A DNA stretch of 64,000 nucleotides from CATOSP01 sp965237775 (GCA_965237775.1 OZ250155.1:4960001-5024000), one strand, 5' to 3'; shown: positions 27,107-38,054, counted from the first letter of the stretch. Made by a program: numbers and translations. The notes: generated from the letters alone by a model not told the origin.

Positions 27107-27683
27107 CTAGACATTATCCCCAAACACCGAAATCCCCAAACACCGAAATCCCCAACAACTAAAACAAGCACTGCCAGGCATGGTCTACCGGGCGGATTCC
27201 CTGGAAAAGCGTATCGCCGTCACCCACGCCTTGGGGAGAATCCAGGGACGGTAAGAGCCCGGACTTTTTTGTTGTGGAGACAAAGTGGGACATTTTGGGA
27301 CATTTGTCCTCGTTGGAGGGACCGGGATTGGGCCTCCAGCAATGACCGGTGATTCCTATAGTTCGGTGATTCCTATATTAGGGAGGTGGCGCCGGGGTTG
27401 GGAAGGGGCTAATGTCAGCGGGGTCCTACGATTATCGGTCCAATTGTCCGAACCGGGATTCACGGGATTCACGGGATTCACGGGATTCGGATGATTTCCC
27501 ACTAATATAAATCCCAGAATCAGAGAAATCACAGTTCAGACGAACAATCGAAAGACCCTGCTGATGTCAGTCAGCGGGATGGGAGTGATGGGTCTTCCAA
27601 CAGGGTCCGACGCGACATGACGGGCGGCAGGAGCAATACAGGCCAGCAGACTATCAAAAGGCCCTGAAACTCCCACACCTGGT
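27107..27683. other. Gene-free spacer with short direct repeats
   Basis: No believable gene. It contains tandem words: CCCCAAACACCGAAAT repeated near 27119, GGTGATTCCTATA twice near 27350, and CACGGGATT three times at about 27463-27485. The composition is mixed, and it separates the methyltransferase from the type IIG-like gene. Confidence 0.6.
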
Positions 27684-30474
27684 CTAAAGAGCAATCACGG
27701 TGTCGGTATCCCCGGCGTCAAGGGCGTTCATGTAGGCGAGGACCAGCTCGCGGGTGCGGTACTTGCCAAAGGCGGCCATATCCTCCCGGCGGACGATGGG
27801 GAAGGTGTCCATGACGTAGCCCGCGTCATCGCGGGAGAGGCCGTAGAGGTGGAAGTAAAGCGCGTCCAACCTGGCCCGGAGGTGGCGCCGTTCCTCCTCG
27901 TTCCAGATAAAGGGCGGGCCGTCGCAGCCCATGTCCCTGGCAAAGGGGATCATGTCGTTGGCGGTGTAGGTGAGCCTAAGGACGTGGTCGCGGACGATTT
28001 CGCGGGCGGTCTTGCCCCCAAATTTCCGGTCGTAGCTTTCCTCCGCGATAACGGGTAATTGTTCGACTATAAACCAATTCAGGTGTTGCCCTTGAACCTT
28101 CTGTCGAGCAACGAAGTCAAACACGAGCGAATTAAAACAGGCGGTCCACAACCAACCATTTCCCACGTATTCCGACTTTGAGTCTGCGGTCGGTATCAGC
28201 ACCGGCAATGTATTTCCATACACTGCGCGAGGAACGATCGCTGCAATCATAGTACGCACGTTGGTCGGAGCCGTTACGTCTTTGAATGAGATAGCCCAAC
28301 CAAGGTCGAAGGGTAAAATGTAATCATTCTCGGCCACCCAGAACTGAGGTCCAGGCGACCAATCCGGATTAACATGATCCTCAATCGTAGCTTCTAGTGG
28401 ACGAGCGGGACGGTTTAGGTTTTCAGGATTCACTACCACGCTCGCGGCCCTATGGTCGAACGCCTGCACCATTTTACCTTCAAATAAGGGTAGATACAGT
28501 TCCTGTCCCTTCCTCCAGCGGTTACCGTCTACAGGATAGAAGCCCTCTGCGTCGAGTCGTAGAGCAGTACGAAAGAGATGGGAGTCATTGGTCATATGGA
28601 ACATCGTGTGGTACTTAACCGGCCAGGCTCGCCGCTCCTCCCCGCTGGACCGGTCCACCAGGATGGGATGCCTCTCGTAGATCCCAAGGGTAATTTCAGC
28701 GTCTCGGCGCGTGCGGAAAATGGGGGCTGTCACCGTGTTCGGGTTCACCCGGCTAAAGTCGTCCGAAGCCAAGGGGAAACATCGGTCAGGGTCGCTAATC
28801 GTCCGCGTGTCCTGTAGGAAGAATGCGCATTCTGTCTGCGCGAACTTGCGCTCTTCTCCACCGAGGATCAGGACGCAAAACTTGAAGCGGGAGTGGACGT
28901 CCGGGAAAAACGAAGCCAGGTTAGAAACCTGACGCCGGTTTTCAAAATCGTAAATCCCGGCCACTCGCTTACTGCCGGTGACCGTCTTAAAGAAATTGGC
29001 GGCGGTCTTATCGGCATAGATTCCGGATGGGGTGAGAAGCCCCATCATTCCATCTGGTTTAAGCAGCCTGGTTGCCCGCTCAACAAATAATGAGTAGAGA
29101 TTGATATCGCCCCCTCCCAGGAGGGGGTAATGGCCGGAGGTGCGCACCAACCGTCCCAGGGTGTCGGCACGCGACTTGGCGGCGTCGAATTCGTCCGCCA
29201 GAGGGTCCCCGTCGTCGCGCAGCTTCCCGATAGCATTTCTCCGCGCCGCCGCTGTAGGGGCTAGGGCCAGTTCGGCGGAGCGGGTCGCGAACCACTCAAC
29301 TTCCTGCAGCTTGATTCTGTCCCAGGGCGGGTTGCCGATTACAGCGTCGAAGCCGCCTTCGGGGTGATTGTCCTGCCAGCGGCGCCACACCCCGGGGAAG
29401 GCTACTTCCCAGTGAAGGAAGTTTTCCCGCCGAGCGATGTCCATCGCGCCCTGCCACATCTCGTCAAGCCGGTCCATCCGGGTGTTGGACTCGGTCGAGG
29501 CTTCACTGGTCACGCCGCCGGGACCTTTCGCCAGCAGGTCGAAGACGTTGGTCACGTCGTCTCCCAGGATGTCGTTCAGTTCGGTCTCGTAGGCGGCAGT
29601 CTCCTTCCTGCTCATCCCCGCCTCCAGCCAGCGCACGCCGCAGAAGAAGTCCAGCACTCCCCGGAGCCGGGCGGTGGTCTGTTCCACGCCCTGGAACAAC
29701 ATGGACGACTCCCGCACCTCGGATATGTCGGAGTCGGACATCTCTTCGATCTCTTGCATCTGGTTGGTGGCGTTCTCCGCCGCTTGTATCGCGCCGGCGG
29801 CGAACAAGCCTCCCAACCGTTGCAGCGATTCGCGGCCTTCGATCACGCGCAGGCCGAAGAGGGAGTCGCCACAGCGCAGGTGGTGGTCGAGAAAGGATAA
29901 GGGCGCGCCGACGGTGAAGCTGTGCAGCCACAAGGACACCTTGGCAAGCTCCACGGTGAGGGGGTTTTTGTCCACCCCGTAGATGCAACGCTTCAGCACC
30001 ATGCGGCGGATGATGGCCTGGCCGGTAAGCTGGGACTCGTTTAGCACCCAGTCCGACTCCTTGGCGCGAGTACGTATCTCAGTCTTGATTGCATCTATGG
30101 ACTTGACCAAGGGAGACACGTACTCGCCGTCCAGCCATCCGGGTACCGCCGGAGCGTACTCAACGAAGTTCGCGATGTAGTCTGAGAGGAAGTCCACGGC
30201 GGTAACCAGGAAATGGCCGCTGCCCATGGCCGGGTCCAGAACCTTGAGGCCGAGGACCGCTACCGCCGGGTCCAGCGCGGCCAGTTCGGCATGGCGCTCC
30301 TTGAGACTGCGGCGGTCGGACGCCAACTGCTTCGACTTCTCCTCGAAAGCGGCCAGCCGTTGTTCGGCCAAGGGGGCGATGGTCTTTTCGACAATCAGGT
30401 CAACCAGCTCCTGGGGTGTATAAAAGCTGCCGCTGTCTTTGCGGGCGTAGGGATTGGGCTGAATGGTGATCTTG

Positions 30475-31906
30475 GTAAGTGTTCAGAGTTGAGGGGAAGT
30501 GAGCAACTGGCGGCATGCGGTGAGGGGATTCAATCCTCGGGCGCGCCAGGTACCGAAGAGGGAAGCGAGAGCCATCTTGGTGTTGGTGCCCTGGGTTGAG
30601 CGGGTGCCGCCGCTGATCTTGCGGCTGGTCACCAGGTGACGAAGGCTCCTCTCGGCGGCGTTGTTCTCCGAGGGGACGGCCGGTTCGGCTACGAATACGA
30701 ACAACTCCTTGATGAAGCGCTGGATGCGCCGGCAGAGCTTGGCCTGGACTGCCCCTGGGTCATCAAGGAAGGGTCGGCAGCAGGCCAACAATTTCCGCTC
30801 CAACTCCAGTTGGGCCTGACGGCGTTTCCTTGCCTGAGGATGGGAGAACCGCTTGGCCTGGGCGTAGAGGTCATGCACTGCCGCCGCCCATCCGGCCAGC
30901 TTGGCGTCTGCTGGGTAGAGGGCCTTCAGGTCATGGATGTCCCGGAGCAGATGAGCCCAACACCGCTGCTTCAGGCCAGGGTAGTGGTTATAGGCAGCGT
31001 AGAAATCGCTGACCAACACCCCGCTGAAGGACTCCCCCAGCGCCTCGTCCACCACCTCCTTATTCCGGCCTCGGCGCAGGAAGTACCGCTCAGTGGGAGT
31101 GGAGAAGGTCCAGACATAGCCATTGGCCCCCTCCTGGCGCCAGCCGGTCTCGTCGGCGTGCACCACCTGGCTGGTCCGGACTAGTTCCAGCACCTCGGCC
31201 ACCGCCGGTTGGGCTTGCCGGGCCACGCCGTGGAGGACCTGGGTGATTCCCCCAACGCTCAAGCGCAACTGGTGGACGGTCTCCAGATACCATTGGATGG
31301 TCCGAAGGGGCAACCGGCCCTCTTCCCGCAGGCCAGCGATCAATGAGACCAAGTTGGCTCCCAACCGTCCCCGACCGATTACCCCACCGCCCAAGTCCGT
31401 CTTGGGGGTCCGGCGCCGTTCACATACTGGGCAGACCCGGGTCACGAAAACGTGCTCCGTGACCTCCACCGGAGCCACTGGGATATCGATGACTTCCCGA
31501 GTCCGCTGCGGCCAACCCCCAACCAACCCGGTGCCACACTCCGGACAGGAGTCCAAGACATGTTCCACCTGGTGAGCCGCCACCGTGCGCCGACGGCTAA
31601 AGCCGTGGGGCCGGGGCTTTCTTGGCTCCTTCTTCTCGGCCGGCTCTGACTTTGCACCCGGTTTGTTGCCCGGCATTCCGGGCCGCCCTTTGCCCTTGAG
31701 ACCCCCTTCCAACGCCGCTATCCGCCGCTGCAACTCGTCGATGACCGCCTGCTGCCGCGCAATCACCGCCAACAGCGCCTCCCGGCTGGCCGTCCTCAGG
31801 TCTACCTTGTTCTCCATCCTCCTGATTTAACATAACCGACGACCCGACGCACCGAACTTCCCAAGCAAGTTTTAACTAATCCATCCCCTCAACTCTGAAC
31901 AGTTAC
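30475..31906. mobile_element. IS66-family element, copy 1 (1,432 bp), TSD TGATCTTG
   Basis: Inverted repeats begin GTAAGTGTTCAGAGTTGA (left) and GTAACTGTTCAGAGTTGA (right, read inward), with the GTAA start typical of IS66. An exact 8-bp duplication TGATCTTG flanks it (30467-30474 and 31907-31914), also typical of IS66. It codes only the TnpC transposase and lacks TnpA and TnpB, as in the ISBst12-like group. Confidence 0.95.
30483..31817 (-). CDS. tnpC: IS66-family transposase (TnpC), copy 1
   Basis: A 444-residue DDE transposase. The N-terminal coiled coil (ALLAVIARQQAVIDELQRR) is followed by a Lys/Pro-rich linker and a CPECGTGL ... CPVCERRR zinc finger. Catalytic blocks are VVHADETGW, LVSDFYAAYNHY and SENNAAERSLR. 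It differs from the copy at 39356-40690 at a single residue (Gly versus Ala after WRQE). The gene lies on the same strand as the gene it interrupts. Confidence 0.95.
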   Translation of the reverse strand: MENKVDLRTASREALLAVIARQQAVIDELQRRIAALEGGLKGKGRPGMPGNKPGAKSEPAEKKEPRKPRPHGFSRRRTVAAHQVEHVLDSCPECGTGLVGGWPQRTREVIDIPVAPVEVTEHVFVTRVCPVCERRRTPKTDLGGGVIGRGRLGANLVSLIAGLREEGRLPLRTIQWYLETVHQLRLSVGGITQVLHGVARQAQPAVAEVLELVRTSQVVHADETGWRQEGANGYVWTFSTPTERYFLRRGRNKEVVDEALGESFSGVLVSDFYAAYNHYPGLKQRCWAHLLRDIHDLKALYPADAKLAGWAAAVHDLYAQAKRFSHPQARKRRQAQLELERKLLACCRPFLDDPGAVQAKLCRRIQRFIKELFVFVAEPAVPSENNAAERSLRHLVTSRKISGGTRSTQGTNTKMALASLFGTWRARGLNPLTACRQLLTSPQL

Positions 31907-33191
31907 TGATCTTGCCGTCCTGTGCCCGGACCGGCTCACGCTCCAACAGCCGCTCGTATATCGAGCCGAGTTGCTGGACGGACATGTCCCGGTAGTTCAC
32001 GAAGCGGCGGCCATACCCGCCACGGCGGGTAACGCTGGTGTGACTCAGGTCATAGATGACCTTGGCTACCACTGTGTCGGGCAGTCGGACTGTTTCCAGG
32101 ACCGGGGCTGATTCAGCCGCGAACAGGCCGCCGTTGTAGGGCGGCAAGCCGATGGAAGGGTCGCCGAGGTCGATGAGGCGGAAGAGGGTGGTCAGGTGGT
32201 TGTAGTAGTTAGTAGCCACCGAGGAGAAAGTGTCTCCCCGCCCCATCCTGGCGGCGACTTCGTCACGTACCGCCTTGCGGAGGCCATAATCATCGTAGCG
32301 GGGATCGTTGACGGGAAGGAGCCCCCTGTCCTCGGCGTAGAGGAGAAACAACAACCGGTATAGGAACACCAAAGCGGCATCCCGGATTTCGCCAAGCTCC
32401 GCAACGGAGTCCTCGGCTATAGCGTTGACCAGGTCCGGGAATACGCTCTGGAACACGACACCTGAAAGGTCCTGGGCAACCTGTTGCTCATACCTCCGGC
32501 CCTCGGCGATGGCCTCTTCCAAGAACGTGGCCGTCGCTCCGTCTTGATGTATGAAGGATTTCCGCCGGAACAGGAGTAGAAAAGCGCGCAGGGCGGCGTC
32601 ATCACCCTCTGTCAGGACCCCAGAGAGGTCCACCTCGTAGTAGCCGGTTGCCCGTGGCCGGGCGCGGTGATCGTAAAGACGCCAAATGGTCCCGTTGGTC
32701 AGGATACCCCAGCGTATGCGGCCATCCGACACCGATTCCGCCGTGGACAGATACCTCAGAATCTGCCCGTGGGGCGTGCTGCTCTGCACTTTATCGGTTT
32801 GGTCCCGGTTATCGAGCGGAAGGCCGAAACGCTTGCTTTCCTGGACCAGCAGAGCATCCCCGTATCTCTCCTGTGAGATGCTCCTAGCCCCGGCCCGCTC
32901 CTTGGCGGCGCTGTCGGCAAACAGCAGGTGGTCGGGTATGTCTTCGTTGCGCTCCACTCCCTGTTGCGGCAGGTAATCGGTCCAGCCGAGCAGGTCGAAT
33001 GCCGGGCGGACCAAGTCCTGTTCGGTGAGAGACTCGTTGGGGTCACTAAATTGCGCGAGGCGGTCTATTCGGCCGGACAGGGATTGTTTGATTTCCGCCA
33101 GCCCCGCGGGGTCTCCGACCGAGGCGCGCCATTCCGGGGTGTCCCGGATGCCCTCGCTCAGGAAATATTCTGTGAATAGTTGGCCCGGCAA

Positions 33192-33707
33192 TTTCCTTCC
33201 CCCGGCGGCTGGATTACCTGGACTTTATTACCTGCACTTTATTTGCAAAGTGGTAGCCGTGTCAAAGGCAGGGCCTTTTACTTGTGAGTACTGCCAATCA
33301 GCGCCGCACCGGTCAAGTACATAACCCTCATTTCGGAAGCGGGGGGTCTGGGGGGATTTTCCCGGCGCCGCGCAGGACCGCCGAAGTCGTTGTGCGCCTG
33401 AAAAGAGACCCGTCCCTACGATTAGTGAGATGGAACAGGGGAAACTTTTCTTGATTCTCGTGAACTCAGACCCGTGTAAGGGGAGTAAATCCCCCTTAAT
33501 CCCCCTTTTCCGAAAGGGGGAGAATGGTCTATTGGGCAGACAATCAAGAGAGGCCGCCGTGTCAAAGGAGCAATCTTCACCGCTCACCTTGGGCGCGTTT
33601 GAGTGGGCCCTTCGACTCCGCTGCGCTTTGCTCAGGATGAGCGGAGGGTAATCGCGTTATCCCCCTTTGATCTTGAAAACCTGATGATCCTTGCCCAGCG
33701 GGAGACT
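33192..33707. repeat. Gene-free spacer with dispersed repeats
   Basis: No gene. It holds an AATCCCCCTT...AAAGGGGGAG hairpin repeat (about 33488-33523), a copy of the CTTCGACTCCGCTGCGC/GCTCAGGATGAGCGG repeat (33606-33650) and two copies of CGTGTCAAAGG (about 33257 and 33558). Confidence 0.6.
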
Positions 33708-33738
33708 GGCAAAAGAGAAGGGGGCCGTTGCGGCCCCC
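33708..33738 (-). terminator. Rho-independent terminator of citrate synthase
   Basis: On the minus strand GGGGGCCG and CGGCCCCC form an 8-bp stem with a three-base loop, followed by TTCTCTTTTGCC. It lies 43 bp past the citrate synthase stop codon. A CCCTCTCCC/GAGGG intergenic repeat sits between gene and terminator. Confidence 0.8.
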
Positions 33739-33781
33739 TGGGTTTCCCTCACCCCAACCCTCTCCCAGAGGGAGAAGGGGG

Positions 33782-34915
33782 TTAGCCGCGCTGCTCCACG
33801 GGGACGTATTCCAGGTCCATTTCCCCTGCGTACTCCAGCAGGGGCCGGATCAGGATGTTGTCCGCGTATTGCTCGGCGCACTGGAGGGTCCATCCTGGGA
33901 TGCGTCCCAGGGCAAAGATGGAGATGAACAGATCGTCGGGAATATCCAGCAGGTAGTAGATCGAACCTGCAAAGAAGTCGACGTTGACGAAGATGCCACG
34001 GGACCGGTAGCGCACCATGACCTCTTCTTCCACGTAATTGAGTATCTGGAACCAGTGGGGCTGTCCCACCTTGTCGCCCAAAGCGCGGGACCGCTCGCGC
34101 AGGTGGCGCGCCCTTGGGTCCTCCGCCTTGTATACGCGGTGTCCAAAGCCCATGATGCGGCCGCCGTTGTCCAGGATGTTCCGGCAATATTCTTCGGCGT
34201 TCTCCGGCTGGCCGATCTCAAGGGCCATCTTCATGACTTCCTCAGCCGCGCCGCCGTGGGCCGGTCCCTTGAGGACACCGACTCCGGTGACGACTGCCGA
34301 GTGAAGGTCTGAGATGGTGGAGGCGGCTACGCGCGCTCCAAAGGCGGAAGCGTTGGCGCCGTGTTCCGCGTGGAGGATGAAGTCGACATCCAGCAGGTTG
34401 GTGGTCTCCTGGTCGGGGACCTCTCCAAACAGCATGTAGAGGAAGTTCCCGGCGTGGTTAAGGTCAGGGTTGGGGGCCATCGGTTCTAGTCCCTTGCGCA
34501 GCCGGTGGTGCGCCGCCACGATGGTCGGCCCCATGGCCGTGAGCCGGATGCCCTTTCGGATGGTGGCTTCCACCGAGTTATCCTTCACTTCGTCGTCGAA
34601 GGCCGCAAGCGCGGATAGTCCCGTGCGCAGCGCATCCATGGGATGGCTGTCCTTGACCAGGTCCAACACCTGGATTACTTCGTCGGGAATGCGGCGGTTG
34701 GCCCGCAGGTGGGCGTCGAATTCGGAGAGTTGTTCCTTCGTCGGCAGGCTACCGTATAGAAGGAGGTAAACCACCTCTTCGAAAGTAGACTTTTCCGCCA
34801 GGTCGTGGATATTATATCCACGGTACAGCAGTTTGCCTTCCAGGCCGTCGATGAAACTGGACGTGGTGGTGTCCAGGTAGACATCCTTCAGCCCCTTCTC
34901 GATCTGAGGAGCCAT
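33782..34915 (-). CDS. gltA: Citrate synthase
   Basis: A 377-residue type-I-length citrate synthase (Gram-positive/archaeal-like size) condensing oxaloacetate and acetyl-CoA. Seen: LLYRGYNIHDLAE, LHAEHGANASAF (first active-site His region), KGPAHGGAAEEV, MGFGHRVYKAEDPRA (second His) and NVDFFAGSIYYLL (catalytic Asp). Start set at 34915: GGAGGA upstream and family N-terminus, rather than a longer frame from 35068. A consensus promoter lies about 125 bp upstream. Homologues include 2-methylcitrate synthases, which cannot be excluded. Confidence 0.93.
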   Translation of the reverse strand: MAPQIEKGLKDVYLDTTTSSFIDGLEGKLLYRGYNIHDLAEKSTFEEVVYLLLYGSLPTKEQLSEFDAHLRANRRIPDEVIQVLDLVKDSHPMDALRTGLSALAAFDDEVKDNSVEATIRKGIRLTAMGPTIVAAHHRLRKGLEPMAPNPDLNHAGNFLYMLFGEVPDQETTNLLDVDFILHAEHGANASAFGARVAASTISDLHSAVVTGVGVLKGPAHGGAAEEVMKMALEIGQPENAEEYCRNILDNGGRIMGFGHRVYKAEDPRARHLRERSRALGDKVGQPHWFQILNYVEEEVMVRYRSRGIFVNVDFFAGSIYYLLDIPDDLFISIFALGRIPGWTLQCAEQYADNILIRPLLEYAGEMDLEYVPVEQRG

Positions 34916-35039
34916 GAAATATCCTCCTTTGGGGTGCTCGGCCAAACTGCTCCGGGTAAGAGAAACGACGCGAGACCCGCAATTACACGCCGGTAAATGG
35001 CCATGCGCACAAGGTAAAATAAGTCTGGGAACGTCGGCG

Positions 35040-35068
35040 ATTTTAGCATTCGACCAATTGAGTGTCAA
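35040..35068 (-). promoter_or_regulatory. Sigma-70-type promoter for citrate synthase
   Basis: On the minus strand TTGACA (35063-35068) is separated by exactly 17 bp from TAAAAT (35040-35045). The predicted transcript has a leader of about 115 nt before the gltA ATG at 34915. Confidence 0.8.
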
Positions 35069-35124
35069 GCCAATCCAAGGCGGGGAGACGGGGCCGCCAC
35101 CCTTTGCCGTAAGATAGGAAGCCT

Positions 35125-36045
35125 ATGCAGTGCGGATTGATTCTACCCAATCTGGGGAGTCTGGCCAATCCATCAACCATTACGAGTTTGGCCCTTCGCG
35201 CCGAAGAACTCGGGTTCGACGGGGTGTTTGCCAGCGACCATCTCGCGTTACCCACCACGCCGGGCTCCCGTTACCCTTACCGGTCCGACGGCACGTTCCC
35301 GTTGCGGCCCGACGAGGACCTGCTGGAACCGGTGACAACCCTGGCCTACCTGGCGGCGATTACGACGCGGATCAAGCTGGGTTTTAGCGTGTTGGTGCTC
35401 CCTTACCGCCATGCCGTGCTCAACGCCAAGATGCTCTCCACTCTTGACGTTTATTCAGGGGGCAGGCTGATCGTAGGTGTGGGAGTGGGCTGGATGAAGG
35501 AGGAGTTCGAGGTATTGGACTCCGACTACGACAACCGGGGTCAGGTTACGGACGAACATATCCGGGTGCTACAGGCGCTATGGAGAAGAGACGAGCCGGA
35601 ATTTGCGGGCACCTATTACCGTTTCACGGGGATGACTATGTATCCGAAGCCGGCCCAAAAGCCCCATCCCCCCATCTGGACCGGGGGCATCTCCCGCAGG
35701 GCGCTGCGCCGGGCCGCGCAGTTGAGCGACGGTTGGCACGGCGTGAGAATGACACCCCAAGAGATCGAAAAAGTAGGTGGGCAGCTTCAAGAGCTACGGT
35801 CCGAGACTGGCCGGGGCTCCCTCCAGTTCGACGTCTCCCTGCGCACCGGGTTGGACCTCACCAACTCCGCCCTGCCTCAGAACCGCCTTCCCATGAGAGG
35901 TTCCCCGGAGCAGGTCGCCGAAGACGTAATCCACTACCGGGAAGCGGGCCTGACCTACCTGGTCCTGGAGCCAAGGGCACGGGACGAATCGGAATTCCTG
36001 GGACAGATGGAGCGGTTCGCAGAAAAGGTCCGGCCCTTACTGTAG
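35125..36045 (+). CDS. LLM-class F420-dependent oxidoreductase
   Basis: A 306-residue luciferase-like protein: MQCGLILPNLG, GFDGVFASDHLALP, KLGFSVLVLPYRHAV, YSGGRLIVGVGVGWM, PHPPIWTGG and AAQLSDGWHGV. It resembles the F420-dependent subgroup by its N-terminus and lack of an FMN-reductase partner. AGGAAG precedes the ATG. Divergent from citrate synthase. The substrate is unknown. Confidence 0.88.
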   Translation: MQCGLILPNLGSLANPSTITSLALRAEELGFDGVFASDHLALPTTPGSRYPYRSDGTFPLRPDEDLLEPVTTLAYLAAITTRIKLGFSVLVLPYRHAVLNAKMLSTLDVYSGGRLIVGVGVGWMKEEFEVLDSDYDNRGQVTDEHIRVLQALWRRDEPEFAGTYYRFTGMTMYPKPAQKPHPPIWTGGISRRALRRAAQLSDGWHGVRMTPQEIEKVGGQLQELRSETGRGSLQFDVSLRTGLDLTNSALPQNRLPMRGSPEQVAEDVIHYREAGLTYLVLEPRARDESEFLGQMERFAEKVRPLL

Positions 36046-36065
36046 CGACCGGCACGTCTGTTGTC

Positions 36066-37700
36066 TTACGTCTCTTGTCTAAAGAGGAGCGTGACGTTGC
36101 CACGGCCCGGTTGAGTCAGAATTGCCCTGGCTGCTTCACGAGTTTGCGTGCTGCCGGGAACTCCGGTGACGGTTACCAACTCAGGCTCGGCCAGTAGCCT
36201 CCCAACAGCGTGTCCAAACCCGGCGGCGAAGGTCCCGTGGACGGCGTGGGAGCCGGTGAACCGGGCAAGCGCCCTGCCCGCGGTCTCCCTGTTCCCCATT
36301 TCCCCGCCAATGGCCGACAACCGTAGAAAGAACAGCGCGGCCCTGGCATTCTGGGGCATCACGCCCACCGGGGTAGACAACCTCCCCGGCCCGGCCTCGC
36401 TGATATCGGCGATCCCGCCGTCGGGCAGCAGATGCCATTGCCTGATGGCATGTGCCAACTGTTCCGCCCGCTGGAGGTACACCTCTCCGCCAAGTATGGC
36501 GTAGGCGTCCAAGAGAGCCAGCCCGGTTTCCACGGAATCCACCAGAAGTCCAAGCGACTTTCCCCCGGTGTCCCGGTTGCCTTCCCAATAGTGGAACATC
36601 CGCCCGTCTTGGGCCCGCAGCCGCCGCCAGAGCGTTTCCAACACCCGCTTCGCCCGCTCCCTGCAAGCGGCGAGTCCCAGGAGCCACCAGGCGTCGAGGC
36701 ACGCCGAGACCATGGCGGCGTTGGCGTCGCAATACACCAGCTCGTCTACAAGGGGACGGGTCTGCCGGTGGGTGGCCTCAGCTGAAACCGGGCTGTCGAA
36801 GGCAACGTAGTCCTGGCAACCCAGGTACGCCCCCGCCTCCTCATCGAACAAGTACGATTCGACGAATTCGAGGAGACCTTCAGCGTGGACCCGCCACTCG
36901 GCTTCTCCAGTTAGAAGGTAGGCATGGAGGTAATTCCGCAGTAGCGCCGCCTGGTCGTAGAGCAGTTTCTCCCGGTGAGGCTCGCTCCAGTCCGGTTTGG
37001 AAGAGTAGCGAAAGAACCCACCCAGAGGAGCATCGAACATCGGCCCGGCTCGTAGTTTGGTCAAGGTATGCAGGACGTGGTCCAGGTACTGCCGCTCGCC
37101 TGTGGCTTGGTACACGTAGAGGAAGAAATCATGGGCGTCGGTATGGAGGAATTTGAAACCGTCCCCGAACCCGCCGTGAACAGGGTCGGCCAGACCCTCC
37201 ACCAACCCCAGGACCTCGTAGAAGAGGGCTGGCCCGAGGGTATGGCCTCCCTCAGCGGCGGGGTCCGGCTCCCTCAGAGGTTGCGAATCCGGCGCCTCAG
37301 ACTCGCCCCTGAGCAGGTCACCTTGCTGGTGCAACCGCACGACGCGGACCAATAATTCGACGAAGGGGTCGGGGTCCATGTAATTGACGCTAAAGAGATG
37401 GTCCCCGTCTGGGTTCAGGAAAGCGATGGTGGGCCAACCGTCCCGGTTGTAGCGCAGGTCCACGTCGGGCCGCTGCGATTCCTCTACGCGCACCGGCACG
37501 AGGAAGGCGTTCAGGAGGGCGATTGCCTCGGGGTCCGAGAGCGCGCCTTCGTCCATGCGCTGACAGAACCCGCACCAGAAGGCGGTTAGGAAGAGGGCCA
37601 GCGGCTTACCCTGCTCCCTGGCCTCCTGGAACGCTTCGTAGCCCCACTCGCGCCAACGCACCAAATGGGCCTGGTTGGACCCTGCGGAAAAACGGAACAT
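36066..37700 (-). CDS. DUF255 thioredoxin-domain protein (YyaL/SPATA20-like)
   Basis: A 544-residue protein. The N-terminal thioredoxin fold contains WCGFCQRMD (a CxxC redox motif in a DUF255 context) and DGWPTIAFLNPDG. The rest is an alpha/alpha-barrel like N-acylglucosamine epimerase/glycosyl hydrolase (GGFFRYSSKPDW, KLLYDQAALLRNYL, YLDHVLHTL). YyaL relatives are usually about 650-700 residues, so this is a shortened member. The biochemical role is not established. Confidence 0.85.
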   Translation of the reverse strand: MFRFSAGSNQAHLVRWREWGYEAFQEAREQGKPLALFLTAFWCGFCQRMDEGALSDPEAIALLNAFLVPVRVEESQRPDVDLRYNRDGWPTIAFLNPDGDHLFSVNYMDPDPFVELLVRVVRLHQQGDLLRGESEAPDSQPLREPDPAAEGGHTLGPALFYEVLGLVEGLADPVHGGFGDGFKFLHTDAHDFFLYVYQATGERQYLDHVLHTLTKLRAGPMFDAPLGGFFRYSSKPDWSEPHREKLLYDQAALLRNYLHAYLLTGEAEWRVHAEGLLEFVESYLFDEEAGAYLGCQDYVAFDSPVSAEATHRQTRPLVDELVYCDANAAMVSACLDAWWLLGLAACRERAKRVLETLWRRLRAQDGRMFHYWEGNRDTGGKSLGLLVDSVETGLALLDAYAILGGEVYLQRAEQLAHAIRQWHLLPDGGIADISEAGPGRLSTPVGVMPQNARAALFFLRLSAIGGEMGNRETAGRALARFTGSHAVHGTFAAGFGHAVGRLLAEPELVTVTGVPGSTQTREAARAILTQPGRGNVTLLFRQET

Positions 37701-38010
37701 CAGCCATCAGCCATCAGCCATCGAGTCTTTGAGGTAGCGCGCATTTCTTTCATTGCGCCGTCCTGCCCTGTCGAACAGCATACGGAAGGTTACGCTCTAG
37801 TATAGCCTCGTAAAGGCGAGTGCGAATTCGACAATTGGACGAGCTCCAACGGTCTTCGCCTCCAGAATACTCAATCATCGGTTAACTCGAGCTAGATCAT
37901 CCCAGAGCAAAGGGGTGCAATCCAAATCGGTGATGCTCGAAAGCCCGATTTCAGCTCCAACCTCCCACTGCACGGAGCTGAAATCGGTAATACAATAGAA
38001 AGTGCCCTTC

Positions 38011-38054
38011 GGAGGGATGGCAGAGCGGACGAATGCGCCGGTCTTGAAAACCGG
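38011..38054 (+). pseudogene. Truncated tRNA-Ser (UGA) 5' half
   Basis: GGAGGGATGGCAGAGCGGAC looks like a tRNA-Ser acceptor and D-arm. CCGGT-CTTGAAA-ACCGG is an anticodon arm with anticodon TGA. After this the variable arm, T-arm and 3' acceptor strand are missing; the following bases (GACATAGATTAAAAAG) do not pair. A breakpoint right after the anticodon arm suggests a deletion or an element boundary. Confidence 0.65.

Larger units (their letters stand above)
27684..33191 (-). pseudogene. Type IIG-like restriction-methylation protein (Eco57I/PglX-like) interrupted by IS66
   Basis: Read from 33191, the first about 425 residues give an N-terminal nuclease-like domain (DHLLFADSAAK, YGDALLVQESKRF) and a helical region ending YRDMSVQQLGSIYERLLE. 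The IS66 element follows. The gene resumes at 30466 downward with a methyltransferase: AdoMet motif VLDPAMGSGHFLV, NPPWDRIKL (motif IV), and a large C-terminal specificity region. Without the IS and one 8-bp duplication it would be about 1,350 residues, typical of Eco57I-class, PglX or DISARM-type methylases. No BREX or DISARM partner genes are nearby, so a stand-alone type IIG enzyme is most likely. Inactivated recently. Confidence 0.87.

Noticed and set aside
27463..27485. CRISPR or iteron array from the repeated CACGGGATT
   Set aside because: Only three 9-bp units without spacers and no associated gene.
30636..31184. 182-residue ORF inside both IS66 copies on the plus strand
   Set aside because: It is antisense to the transposase gene and conserved only because the two IS copies are nearly identical.
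27684..33191. BREX or DISARM system
   Set aside because: The large methylase resembles PglX/DrmMI, but no brxC, pglZ, drmA or drmB gene is nearby.
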